In this document: positions 28,452 to 36,606 of the stretch, in pieces
Layout of the letters: every line of letters begins with the position of its first letter
Numbering within the stretch: position 1 is the first letter of the stretch
Source: Knoellia locipacati
GTDB taxonomy: Bacteria; Actinomycetota; Actinomycetes; Actinomycetales; Dermatophilaceae
NCBI RefSeq assembly: GCF_007992835.1
Contig: NZ_BKBA01000009.1
Span: forward strand, 310,001-374,000
DNA: 64,000 bases
Direction: 5' to 3'
Program-made: the position numbers and the translations under genes
Notes under the pieces: model-generated
Told to the model about the DNA's origin: nothing
Database searches by the model: none
Seen by the model: the letters and a program-made list of their open reading frames with translations, nothing else

Positions 28452-29159
28452 TCAGTCGCGGGCGTGGCCAGCGAGCGAGGCGACGACGGCGAGGACCGCC
28501 TCGACGCTCTCGTCGAAGTCGAGGTCGGAGGTGTCGACGGTGACGACGCCGTCGGCCGCGACGGTGAACTGCGAGACGGCCGAGTCGTCGCGGTCACGAC
28601 GCAGGACCTGGTCGCGGGTCGCGGCGATGGCCTCCTCGTCGGCACTGCCGTGGACCTCGGCGGACCGGCGGCGCAGCCGGGCCTCCTCGCTGGCGGTGAG
28701 CAGCAGGCGCACGAGTGCATCGGGCGCGACGACGGTCGTGATGTCGCGCCCCTCGGCGACGACTCCCCCGGTCTCCCGCGCGATGGCGGCCATGCGGTCG
28801 CGCTGGGCCTGCTGGAGGATCGGCCGCACCCCCGTGTTGGTGGCGACCTTGGAGACCTCGGAGCTGATCGCGGTGGTGCGGATCTCGGCCGTGACGTCTG
28901 TCCCGCCGACGACGACCCGCTGGTCCTGCGGGTCCGTCGAGAGCTCGAGCGGCAGCACCTCGGCCGCAGCGACCACCGCGCCCTCGTCGGTGAGGTCGAC
29001 CCCCTGGTCCAGGCACCACCACGTGAGCGCGCGGTACATCGCGCCGGTGTCGAGGTAGCCCACGCCCAGCTCGGCGGCCACCGCCTTCGAGACGCTCGAC
29101 TTGCCGGAGCCGGAGGGTCCGTCGATGGCGATGGTCAGGGGGCCGGTCTCGCGCGTCAT
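28452..29159 (-). CDS. cmk: Cytidylate kinase
   Basis: A 235-residue (d)CMP kinase that converts CMP/dCMP to the diphosphate with ATP. The P-loop is IAIDGPSGSGKSSVSKAVA (near residue 9), the CMP-binding segment is YLDTGAMYRALT (near 34), and EGRDITTVV and LTASEEARLRRR (the lid) follow. The start ATG 29159 has a TAGGCT -10 box 7 nt upstream, so it may be leaderless. The position between tyrA and plsC/der is conserved in actinobacteria. Confidence 0.96.
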   Translation of the reverse strand: MTRETGPLTIAIDGPSGSGKSSVSKAVAAELGVGYLDTGAMYRALTWWCLDQGVDLTDEGAVVAAAEVLPLELSTDPQDQRVVVGGTDVTAEIRTTAISSEVSKVATNTGVRPILQQAQRDRMAAIARETGGVVAEGRDITTVVAPDALVRLLLTASEEARLRRRSAEVHGSADEEAIAATRDQVLRRDRDDSAVSQFTVAADGVVTVDTSDLDFDESVEAVLAVVASLAGHARD

Positions 29160-29166
29160 GGCGGTC

Positions 29167-29172
29167 AGCCTA
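29167..29172 (-). promoter_or_regulatory. -10 box of cmk (leaderless type)
   Basis: TAGGCT on the minus strand, 7 nt before the cmk ATG, in the 60-bp gap after tyrA. Confidence 0.45.
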
Positions 29173-29219
29173 GGCGGTCGCGCAGGCCACTCCGTCTCCC
29201 GGATGCCACCCACGAGGCC

Positions 29220-30335
29220 TCAGCCGTGGAGGCGCCAGCCGCGCTCCTCGAGCCCCTCCGACAGCGCCGCCGCGGATCCGGGGACGACGTCGATCTCGGC
29301 CAGACCGAAGGCCTGCCCCAGCCCGTGGTCGAGGTGGAACTCCTCGATGTTGGTGCCGATGGAGCCGACGTCGGCGAAGAGCCGCCCGAGCTGTCCGGGC
29401 TCGTCCGGAATGAGCACCCGGACGGTCGTGTATGCCGTCGGCGCGGCTCCGTGCTTGCCGGGGATCCGCGCGTGGCCGGCGTTGCCCGCGGCGATGGCCC
29501 GGGCCAGGGTGCCTCGCGCACCGGGCGCGTCGTCGTCGCTGCCGAGCGCGTCGAGGGCGCCGATGACGCCCTCGAGGTCGGTGGCCAGCGCGGCGAGGAC
29601 GTCGCGCACGGCGTGCGCGTTGCCGGAGAGGATCTGGGTCCACAGGTGCGGGTCGCTCGCGGCGATCCGGGTGACGTCCCGCAGCCCCTGCCCGGCCAGA
29701 GCCACCGACGAGTCGGCGAGGTGCTCGAGCCGGGCGGCGACGAGGCTGGCGATGAGCTGTGGCACGTGGGAGACCGATGCCACGGCCGCGTCGTGGTCCG
29801 CAGGGTCGAGGGTGACGACCGCTGCGCCGACGCTCGACGCCACGGAGCGCACGAGGGCCACCGCGGAGTCGGCCGTCTCGTCGGTGGGGGTGAGCACCCA
29901 GGCGCGACCGTGGAAGAGGTCGTGCCGACCCGCGACGGCGCCGTTGCGCTCGCGCCCCGCCATGGGGTGCGAGCCGCAGAAGCGCGACAGGTCCGCACCG
30001 CGGGCCCGGAGCGCGTCGATGATGGCGACCTTGACGGAGGCGACGTCGGTGACGACGGCCTCGGGCCAGCGCTCGAGGGCCTCCGCGACGCACGCCGCCG
30101 TGACGTCTGGCGGGGTCGCGACGACGACGAGGTCGGGGTGGACGTCACCGTCACCCTCGCCCGGGATGGCGCTCGAGGTCTCGCCCGCGCCGAGGTCGCG
30201 CGCGAGGGCCGCGTTGGTGCTCGAGATGTCCTCGAGCGTCACCACGCCACCGGCGCGCGTCAGGGCCAGCCCCAGACTCGTCCCGATGAGCCCGGTGCCG
30301 ACGACGTGGACCCGGGCCGGAGCCGGCTCGGTCAC
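29220..30335 (-). CDS. tyrA: Prephenate dehydrogenase
   Basis: A 371-residue prephenate dehydrogenase for tyrosine synthesis. The NAD-binding Rossmann motif is VHVVGTGLIGTSLGLAL (residues 9-25). The catalytic region CGSHPMAGRERNG (about 119-131) and SHVPQLIASLVAARL (about 184-198) are typical. A C-terminal ACT domain (YTTVRVLIPDEPGQLGRLFADVG, from about residue 296) should allow feedback control by an aromatic amino acid. The GTG start at 30335 overlaps the rluB stop as GTGA, so it is translated from the parA-scpA-scpB-rluB operon. Confidence 0.95.
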   Translation of the reverse strand: MTEPAPARVHVVGTGLIGTSLGLALTRAGGVVTLEDISSTNAALARDLGAGETSSAIPGEGDGDVHPDLVVVATPPDVTAACVAEALERWPEAVVTDVASVKVAIIDALRARGADLSRFCGSHPMAGRERNGAVAGRHDLFHGRAWVLTPTDETADSAVALVRSVASSVGAAVVTLDPADHDAAVASVSHVPQLIASLVAARLEHLADSSVALAGQGLRDVTRIAASDPHLWTQILSGNAHAVRDVLAALATDLEGVIGALDALGSDDDAPGARGTLARAIAAGNAGHARIPGKHGAAPTAYTTVRVLIPDEPGQLGRLFADVGSIGTNIEEFHLDHGLGQAFGLAEIDVVPGSAAALSEGLEERGWRLHG

Positions 30336-31264
30336 ATCCCCGCCGCGGAGTAGAGGTCGCCGACCTCACCCTTGGTGAGCCGCCGGAACTTGCCGGGCTT
30401 GGTGTCGCCGAGCCGGATCGGACCCACCTGGGTGCGCACGAGCGACAGCACCGGGTGGCCCGCCTCGGCGAGCATCCGGCGGACGATGTGCTTGCGACCC
30501 TCGTGGAGGATCACCTCGACGATCGCCTTGCCGGGCTGGCTGTCGACGACGCGGAACGAGTCGACCTTGACGGGCCCGTCCTCGAGCTCGATGCCCTCGC
30601 GCAGCCGCTTGCCGAGGTCGCGCGGGACCGGCCCACGGATCTGGGCGAGATAGGTCTTGAGGACGCCGTACTTGGGGTGCTGGAGCCGGTGTGCGAGGTC
30701 GCCGTCGTTGGTGAGCAGCAGCAGTCCCTCGGTGTCGGCGTCGAGGCGCCCGACGTGGAACAGGCGCTCCTTGCGGTCCCCGAAGTAGTCGCCGATGTCG
30801 ATCCGGCCGAGGTCGTCGTTCATCGAGGTGACGACGTTGAGCGGCTTGTTGAACGCGAGGTAGACCCGCGACTCGTCGAGCGTGACGCGCACACCGTCGA
30901 CGTGGACGACCTGGTCGGCGTTGATCCGGACGCCGAGCTCGGTGACGACCTGGCCGTCGACCTCGACCCGGCCCTCGGAGATGAGCTGCTCGCACACCCG
31001 CCGCGACCCCACGCCGGCCGACGCGAGGAGCTTCTGCAGTCGTATGCCGTCGGGGTCGTGGACGTCGACCGGCTTCGCCTTGGGGCGGTTGGGCAGGGCG
31101 GTGGGCTGGCTCTTCTTGGTCGTCCCGACTCCGCGGGGACGTCCACCACCGGCGGGCCCGCCGGCGCCACGGCCACCTGCGGCGGCACCACCGGGGGTGC
31201 GGCCACGGCCACCGCCGGACGGCTTCTTCGCGGGTCCGCCGCGTCGGCTCTGCGGCGGGGTCAT
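30332..31264 (-). CDS. rluB: 23S rRNA pseudouridine synthase (RluB/RsuA family)
   Basis: A 310-residue pseudouridine synthase. A Gly/Arg/Pro-rich N-terminal tail of about 65 residues is followed by an S4 domain (IRLQKLLASAGVGSRRVCEQLI, about 73-94). The RsuA-type catalytic domain has the key Asp in HVGRLDADTEGLLLLTNDG (near residue 177), and EGRKHIVRRMLAEAGHPV is near 265. It modifies a uridine in 23S rRNA. RluB is the usual counterpart at this locus, but the target position is inferred. The ATG at 31264 overlaps the scpB stop by 4 bp. Confidence 0.93.
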   Translation of the reverse strand: MTPPQSRRGGPAKKPSGGGRGRTPGGAAAGGRGAGGPAGGGRPRGVGTTKKSQPTALPNRPKAKPVDVHDPDGIRLQKLLASAGVGSRRVCEQLISEGRVEVDGQVVTELGVRINADQVVHVDGVRVTLDESRVYLAFNKPLNVVTSMNDDLGRIDIGDYFGDRKERLFHVGRLDADTEGLLLLTNDGDLAHRLQHPKYGVLKTYLAQIRGPVPRDLGKRLREGIELEDGPVKVDSFRVVDSQPGKAIVEVILHEGRKHIVRRMLAEAGHPVLSLVRTQVGPIRLGDTKPGKFRRLTKGEVGDLYSAAGM

Positions 31265-31932
31265 GACCGGCCGCTCTCTGCGATCTCGTCGAGCACGTCG
31301 ACCTCCGGGAGGTAGGGAGCAAGGGCTGGTAGGTCATCGAGCGACTGCAGGCCGAGCCGCTCGAGGAAGTAGGACGTCGTGCCGTAGAGGTTGGCGGTCG
31401 AGTCCTCCTCGGACCCGACCTCCTCGATGAGGCCACGGGTGAGGAGGGTGCGGATGACACCGTCGACGTTGACTCCGCGCACGGCGGCCACGCGCGAACG
31501 CGAGACCGGCTGGCGGTAGGCGATGACCGCGAGGGTCTCGAGCGAGGCCTGGGTGAGCTTGGCCTGCTGCCCGTCGAGGAGGAACTTGCTCACGACGGGG
31601 GCATAGTCGGAACGGCTGTAGACGCGCCACCCGCCACCCACCTGCCGGAGGGTGAAGCCCCGCAGCTGCGCGGCATACCCCTCCTCGAGCTCGGCGAGGG
31701 CTGCCTCGACGTCGGGGACGGGCACCTCGAGGGCCGAGGCGAGGGCGAGCTCGGTCACGGGTTCGTCGACGACCATGAGGACGGCCTCGACGGCGCTGCG
31801 CAGACCGCCGGGGAAGTCGCCGACGTCGAAGGCGAGCTGGTCCTGGGGGACCTCCTCGACGACGCCCTCCTCGAGGGGTCCCGGCTCGACGGCGCCCTCG
31901 GGCACCGGGTCGGTCAGGTCTGTGTCACTCAT
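31261..31932 (-). CDS. scpB: Segregation and condensation protein ScpB
   Basis: A 223-residue ScpB, the winged-helix kite subunit of the SMC condensin. The family blocks LRSAVEAVLMVVDEPV (about 45-60), TQASLETLAVIAYRQPVSRSRVAAVRGVNVDG (about 126-157) and TRGLIEEVG, ending with TTSYFLERLGLQSLDDLPAL, are clear. It binds the ScpA middle region. The acidic first 40 residues are variable. The start is ATG 31932 with GAGAGG, overlapping the scpA end by 8 bp. The longer ORF upstream is the shadow of scpA. Confidence 0.95.
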   Translation of the reverse strand: MSDTDLTDPVPEGAVEPGPLEEGVVEEVPQDQLAFDVGDFPGGLRSAVEAVLMVVDEPVTELALASALEVPVPDVEAALAELEEGYAAQLRGFTLRQVGGGWRVYSRSDYAPVVSKFLLDGQQAKLTQASLETLAVIAYRQPVSRSRVAAVRGVNVDGVIRTLLTRGLIEEVGSEEDSTANLYGTTSYFLERLGLQSLDDLPALAPYLPEVDVLDEIAESGRS

Positions 31933-32875
31933 GGTCAGCCTCTCGCTGATCGGTGGTCGGTGCGTCCTCGGCGGACGCGGCCTCGGCGGCCGGCACGGCG
32001 TCGTCCGGGAGCGTGGCGGCGGGCACTGCGGCGTCCTCGGCGGGTGCGGCGTCGTCGAACTCGTCGTCGACACGGATGTCACCCTCCATCGACCCGGTCC
32101 AGCGGACGGTGAGCTCGCCGAGCGCCTCGGCCTGCTCGAAGGTGATGGCCGACTCGCGGAACAGCTCGAGCAGCGCGAGGAAGCGGGCGACGATGACGAG
32201 CGTGTTGTCGGCGTCGCGCACGAGCGCGCGGAACGACGACGTCCCGTCACGACGCAGCCGCTCGCCGATGATCGTGGCCTGCTCGCGCACGCTCACGGCG
32301 GGCGCGTGCAGATGGGTCAGTCCGACGGTGTCGGCGACCTTGGGGGTGAGCGCACCCGCGGCGATCATCGCGAGCTGCTCGGGCGTGATCGTCATGATGA
32401 GCTCGGGAAGCAGCTTGGCGAACTGCGGCTCGAGCCCGGCCTGGCGCGCCGTCATCCGCGACGCCGTCGACATCCGCTCGTCGAAGGTGCGGGCGATGTC
32501 CTTGAACGCGCGGTACTGCAGCAGGCGGGCGAAGAGGAGGTCGCGCGCCTCGATGAGGGCGAGGTCCTCCTCGTCCTCGGGGCCCACCTGCGGCAGCAGC
32601 CGAGCAGCCTTGATGTCGAGCAGGGTGGCCGCGACGAGGACGAACTCCGAGGCCTGCGAGAGGTCCCAGCTGTCGCCACCCTTGGCCTGCTCGGTCCGGA
32701 TGTGCGCGATGAACTCGTCGGTGACCTTGGCCAGGGCGATCTCGGTGATGTCGAGCTTGTGCTTGGAGATGAGACCGAGGAGCAGGTCGAACGGACCCGA
32801 GAAGACGTCGAGGTGGACCTCGAAGGCCGTCGTCGCTGCCCGCCTCGTGAGAACGCCGCCGGGGGCCTCGGTCAT
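31925..32875 (-). CDS. scpA: Segregation and condensation protein ScpA
   Basis: A 316-residue ScpA, the kleisin that closes the SMC ring in chromosome segregation. The N-terminal part FEVHLDVFSGPFDLLLGLISKHKLDITEIAL (about 19-49) binds the SMC neck. The middle contains EFVLVAATLLDIKAARLLPQ, and the C-terminal winged helix holds VARFLALLELFRE followed by FEQAEALGELTVRW. A Glu/Ala-rich tail of about 45 residues is extra. The start is ATG 32875, 4 bp after the parA stop. Upstream in-frame codons to 32932 overlap parA and are not used. Confidence 0.95.
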   Translation of the reverse strand: MTEAPGGVLTRRAATTAFEVHLDVFSGPFDLLLGLISKHKLDITEIALAKVTDEFIAHIRTEQAKGGDSWDLSQASEFVLVAATLLDIKAARLLPQVGPEDEEDLALIEARDLLFARLLQYRAFKDIARTFDERMSTASRMTARQAGLEPQFAKLLPELIMTITPEQLAMIAAGALTPKVADTVGLTHLHAPAVSVREQATIIGERLRRDGTSSFRALVRDADNTLVIVARFLALLELFRESAITFEQAEALGELTVRWTGSMEGDIRVDDEFDDAAPAEDAAVPAATLPDDAVPAAEAASAEDAPTTDQREADHE

Positions 32876-32879
32876 GGTG

Positions 32880-33848
32880 TCAGGCTGCTCCGCCACGGGC
32901 GATGAGCTCCCTTGCGAGCTGACGGTAGGCACCGGCTCCCTTGTGGGTGGAGTCGTAGGTGGTGATCGGCTCGGCAGCGAGCGACGCGTCCGGGAACTTC
33001 ACCGTGCGGCTGATGACCGTGTGGAAGACGCGCTCACCGAAGTGCTCGACGACGCTGGCCACGACCTCCTTGGAGTGCAGGGTGCGGCTGTCGTACATCG
33101 TCGCGAGGATGCCGTCGACCTCCAGGCGCGGGTTGAGCCGGTCGGTGATCTTCTCGATCGTCTCGACGAGCAGCGCCACGCCGCGCATGGCGAAGAACTC
33201 GCACTCGAGCGGGATGAGCACCCCGTGGGCTGCCGTGAGGGCGTTGACGGTGAGCAGGCCGAGCGAGGGCTGGCAGTCGATGAGGACGACGTCGTACTCG
33301 TCGAGCACCGGTCGCAGGACCCGGGCGAGGATCTGCTCGCGGGCCACCTCGCCGACGAGCTGGACCTCGGCAGCCGACAGGTCGATGTTGGCCGGGATGA
33401 CGTCGAGGTTCGCGACCTTGGTCTTCTGGATGACGTCGCGGACGTCGTGCCCACGCTCGGTCAGCAGGTTGTAGACGGTGACGTCGAGCTCGTGGGCGGG
33501 GATGCCCAGACCGACCGACAGGGCGCCCTGCGGGTCGAAGTCGACGAGGAGCACGCGTCGGCCGTACTCGGCCAGGGCCGCACCGAGGTTGATCGTCGTC
33601 GTGGTCTTGCCGACGCCACCCTTCTGGTTGCACATGGCGATGACCCGGGCGGGGCCGTGGCTGGCCAGGGGCGCCGGCTCGGGGAAGGTCGGCAGAGGGC
33701 GACCGGTCGGTCCGACGGTGCCGACGGCTGCGTCCTCCGTCCCGGGCAGGTGTCCGTTGCGACTCGCGGTGTCACCCTGGTCGCGGGTCCCGGTGTCGAC
33801 GGACCCGTCTCGTGAGGTCACCACGGCATCGATGTCTGACGAATACAT
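32880..33848 (-). CDS. ParA/Soj family ATPase of the scpAB operon
   Basis: A 322-residue ParA-type ATPase. A 65-residue disordered N-terminus precedes the deviant Walker A CNQKGGVGKTTTTINLGAAL (about 73-92). LLVDFDPQGALSVGLG, VVLIDCQPSLGLLTVNAL (Walker B) and the C-terminal THKGAGAYRQLA complete the fold. ParA proteins form ATP-dependent dimers on DNA and place cargo such as origins. It matches the Rv1708-type orphan ParA linked to scpAB, and no parB is near. It is likely an accessory to chromosome organisation rather than the origin partition ParA. The start is ATG 33848 with GGGAGAGAG. Confidence 0.92.
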   Translation of the reverse strand: MYSSDIDAVVTSRDGSVDTGTRDQGDTASRNGHLPGTEDAAVGTVGPTGRPLPTFPEPAPLASHGPARVIAMCNQKGGVGKTTTTINLGAALAEYGRRVLLVDFDPQGALSVGLGIPAHELDVTVYNLLTERGHDVRDVIQKTKVANLDVIPANIDLSAAEVQLVGEVAREQILARVLRPVLDEYDVVLIDCQPSLGLLTVNALTAAHGVLIPLECEFFAMRGVALLVETIEKITDRLNPRLEVDGILATMYDSRTLHSKEVVASVVEHFGERVFHTVISRTVKFPDASLAAEPITTYDSTHKGAGAYRQLARELIARGGAA

Positions 33849-33883
33849 CTCTCTCCCGGAACTGGCGTGCAGGCGGTCAGCAT

Positions 33884-33913
33884 CCCGCTGATCGGGACGA
33901 CACTATCAGCGGG
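33884..33913 (-). terminator. Inverted repeat at the end of xerD / upstream of parA
   Basis: CCCGCTGAT (33884-33892) and ATCAGCGGG (33905-33913) form a perfect 9-bp stem with a 12-nt loop. One arm overlaps the xerD stop codon, and the structure sits 36 bp before the parA start. It could end the ald-xerD transcript, or bind a regulator of the parA operon. Confidence 0.5.
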
Positions 33914-34826
33914 CACGGGGGTGGCTCTGTGCGTAGACCTCGCGCAGCTGCTGCACGGTGACGAGCGTGTAGACCTGCGTCGTCGTGACCGAGGCGTGCC
34001 CGAGCAGCTCCTGCACGACGCGGACGTCGGCGCCGCCCTCCAGCAGGTGGGTCGCGAACGAGTGCCGCAGGGTGTGCGGCGACAGGTGGCCCCTCAGCTG
34101 GGCCCGCTCCGCGGCCGCCCGCAGGATGGTCCAGGCGCTCTGCCGCGAGAGCCGGGAGCCCCGCTGGTTGAGGAAGATCGCCGGGGTCCCCCTGCCCTTG
34201 CTCGAGAAGGTGCCCCTCCCCCGCACGAGGTATGCCGTGAGCGCCTCTCGCGCGTACGAACCGAGCGGCACGAGGCGCTGCTTGCCGCCCTTGCCCTCGA
34301 GGCGCACCACGCCGGCGTCGAGGTCGACGTCGTCGATGTCGAGCCCGATGGCCTCGGAGATGCGCGCACCGGTGCCGTAGAGCACCTCGAGGAGCGCCTT
34401 GTCGCGCAGCGACGCGGGGGTGTCCCCCACCGCAGCGGCGTCGAGGAGCCGCTCCACCTCCCCCAGGCTGATCGCCTTGGGCAGGCGGGACGGCGGTGGC
34501 GGCGGGCTCACCGCGGCGGCGGGGTCGGTCTCGACCTCACCCTCGAGCGCGAGGAAGCGGTGCAGCCCCCGCACGGCCACGAGGGTGCGTGCGGCCGAGT
34601 TCGCCGCGAGCGGCGGGTGCTCGTCGTCGCCCTCGCGCAGCCGCGCGAGGAACTCGCTCACGTGCCGCTCGCCCACCTTCGCGGGGTCGTCGACACCGAT
34701 CGAGACGAGGTATGCCGTCCATCGCCCGAGGTCGCGCCGGTAGGCCTTGAGCGTGTTGGCCGAGACCCCCCGCTCGACGTCGAGGTGGGTCAGCCAGGCG
34801 CGGACGGCGCGGTCGACCCGGCTCAG
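33906..34826 (-). CDS. xerD: Site-specific tyrosine recombinase XerD
   Basis: A 306-residue tyrosine recombinase that, with XerC, resolves chromosome dimers at dif. The N-terminal core-binding domain ([21 protein letters not shown]) precedes the catalytic domain with Arg in [14 protein letters not shown], His-x-x-Arg in [15 protein letters not shown], His in [13 protein letters not shown] and the nucleophilic Tyr in that last segment. No ATG, GTG or TTG lies in frame near the expected N-terminus. The only fitting start is the CTG at 34826, which overlaps the ald stop as CTGA, like the ATGA/GTGA overlaps elsewhere. It is translationally coupled to ald. Confidence 0.92.
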   Translation of the reverse strand: MSRVDRAVRAWLTHLDVERGVSANTLKAYRRDLGRWTAYLVSIGVDDPAKVGERHVSEFLARLREGDDEHPPLAANSAARTLVAVRGLHRFLALEGEVETDPAAAVSPPPPPSRLPKAISLGEVERLLDAAAVGDTPASLRDKALLEVLYGTGARISEAIGLDIDDVDLDAGVVRLEGKGGKQRLVPLGSYAREALTAYLVRGRGTFSSKGRGTPAIFLNQRGSRLSRQSAWTILRAAAERAQLRGHLSPHTLRHSFATHLLEGGADVRVVQELLGHASVTTTQVYTLVTVQQLREVYAQSHPRAR

Positions 34827-35938
34827 CCGAGCACCTCGGCGAGCTCGCGGTGGCCGAGCCCGTGAGCCTCGGCGACGGGAGCGCAGACGATGTCGCCGGC
34901 GTGGGTGTTGATGCCCAGGGCGAGCCCGGGGTCGCGGCGCGAGGCGTCGAGCCATCCCTGGTCGGCGAGGCGCACGGCATACGGGAGGGTGGCGTTGGTG
35001 AGGGCCCAGGTCGAGGTGTTGGGCACGGCACCGGGCATGTTGGCGACGCAGTAGAAGACCGAGTTGTGGACCTCGTAGGTGGGGTCCGCGTGGGTCGTCG
35101 CGTGGGTGTCCTCGAAGCAGCCGCCCTGGTCGACGGCGATGTCGACGAGCACCGAGCCCGGCTTCATCTGGGAGACGAGCTCGTTCGAGACGAGCGTCGG
35201 GGCCTTGGCACCGGGGACGAGCACCGCGCCGATGACCATGTCGGCCTCCATGACCTGCTGGCGGATCGCGAGGGTCGACGAGGCGAGCCCGTGGACGCGG
35301 TTGTTGTAGCGCCAGAAGCTCATCCGGAGCTTGTCGAGGTCGGTGTCGAGGAGCGTGACGTCCGCGCCCATGCCGAGCGCGATGTTGGCGGCGTTCTGGC
35401 CCGAGACACCGGCGCCGATGATGACGACCTTGGCGTTGGCGACGCCACCGACACCGCCCATGAGGACCCCGCGGCCGCCCTGCGGCTTGGTGAGCGAGTA
35501 GGCGCCGACCTGGGGCGCGAGACAGCCCGCGACCTCGGACATCGGGTAGAGCAGCGGGAGACCGCCGGAGGGCAGCTGGACCGTCTCGTAGGCGATGGAG
35601 GTCGTGCGCTTGGCGACGAGCTCCTTGGTGAGCGGCTCGTCGGCGGCGAGGTGGAGGTAGGTGAAGAGGGTGAGGTCCTCGCGCAGCCGGTGGTACTCCT
35701 CGGCGACGGGCTCCTTGACCTTCATGACCATCTCGGCGTCGCCCCACACGTCGTCGGCGTCGTCGACGATCCGGGCACCCTGCGAGACGAACTCGTCGTC
35801 GGTGATCGAGGACCCGAGGCCGGCGCCCTTCTGGATGAGCACCTCGTGCCCATGACCCACGAGCTCGTGCACACCGACCGGTGTGATGCCGACCCGGAAC
35901 TCGTTGTTCTTGACTTCGCTGGGAATGCCGATGCGCAC
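34823..35938 (-). CDS. ald: Alanine dehydrogenase
   Basis: A 371-residue NAD-dependent L-alanine dehydrogenase, which interconverts alanine and pyruvate plus ammonia. The N-terminal [20 protein letters not shown] holds the pyruvate-binding Arg. Catalytic Lys and His lie in MVMKVKEP and YLHLAADE. The Rossmann motif is [20 protein letters not shown] (about 168-187). The conserved [11 protein letters not shown] and [19 protein letters not shown] close the active site. It is the family's usual length. No Lrp-type regulator lies beside it. The stop forms the start context of xerD. Confidence 0.97.
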   Translation of the reverse strand: MRIGIPSEVKNNEFRVGITPVGVHELVGHGHEVLIQKGAGLGSSITDDEFVSQGARIVDDADDVWGDAEMVMKVKEPVAEEYHRLREDLTLFTYLHLAADEPLTKELVAKRTTSIAYETVQLPSGGLPLLYPMSEVAGCLAPQVGAYSLTKPQGGRGVLMGGVGGVANAKVVIIGAGVSGQNAANIALGMGADVTLLDTDLDKLRMSFWRYNNRVHGLASSTLAIRQQVMEADMVIGAVLVPGAKAPTLVSNELVSQMKPGSVLVDIAVDQGGCFEDTHATTHADPTYEVHNSVFYCVANMPGAVPNTSTWALTNATLPYAVRLADQGWLDASRRDPGLALGINTHAGDIVCAPVAEAHGLGHRELAEVLG

Positions 35939-35994
35939 CGATGACTCCTTCGTCGTGGTCGCGGTCGATGTGCCGCAGTGCGAGTCTAGGGCGG

Positions 35995-36606
35995 GTGAAG
36001 CTCTATGCAGACCTGCCCGGACGTCGCCTCGCCCAGATCCTCGCCGACGTCGGCCTCGTGGCCTGGCTGGTCCTGTGGACCTGGGTGGGACGCCGCGTCC
36101 ACGACGTGACGATGGCGCTCGCAGAACCGGGCCGCCGGCTCCAGGGAGCGGGTGCGGGCTTCCGCGAGAAGCTCAACGCCGCCGGCGACGGCGTCGACAA
36201 CCTGCCGGTCCTCGACGACCGCATCGCCGGCCCGTTCCGCTCCGCCGCGGGCGCCGGGACCGACATCGAGAGGGCCGGCACCGACCTCGTCGGCGCCGTC
36301 GAGCGGTTCGCGGTCCTGCTGGGGTGGACGACGGCCCTCGTGCCGATCCTCATCGTCGGCATCTGGTGGGCGATCGCACGGGCGCGGTTCGTGCGCCGGG
36401 CGTCGGCCGCACAGCGCTTCATCGACGCCGACGACGACCTCGACCTCTTCGCGCTGCGGGCCATGGCCAACCAGCCGATGGCCTCGCTCGCGAAGGTGTC
36501 GGCCGACCCGAGCGGCGCCTGGCGCCGCGGTGACCGCGAGACGATCCGGGCCCTGGCGATGCTCGAGCTCAGGGACTCGGGACTACGGCCTCCACGGACG
36601 GCCTGA
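35995..36606 (+). CDS. Membrane protein of unknown function, two spans
   Basis: A 203-residue protein conserved in shape among actinobacteria but without assigned function. The first span is [18 protein letters not shown] (about residues 13-30). An amphipathic stretch with [19 protein letters not shown] and paired Gly/Ala repeats follows, then the second span [20 protein letters not shown] (about 109-128), and a charged cytoplasmic tail. The start is GTG 35995, with a possible GAGTCT -10 box 7 nt upstream. The last 38 bp overlap the end of the convergent hisS gene, so there is no room for a terminator between them. Confidence 0.75.
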   Translation: MKLYADLPGRRLAQILADVGLVAWLVLWTWVGRRVHDVTMALAEPGRRLQGAGAGFREKLNAAGDGVDNLPVLDDRIAGPFRSAAGAGTDIERAGTDLVGAVERFAVLLGWTTALVPILIVGIWWAIARARFVRRASAAQRFIDADDDLDLFALRAMANQPMASLAKVSADPSGAWRRGDRETIRALAMLELRDSGLRPPRTA

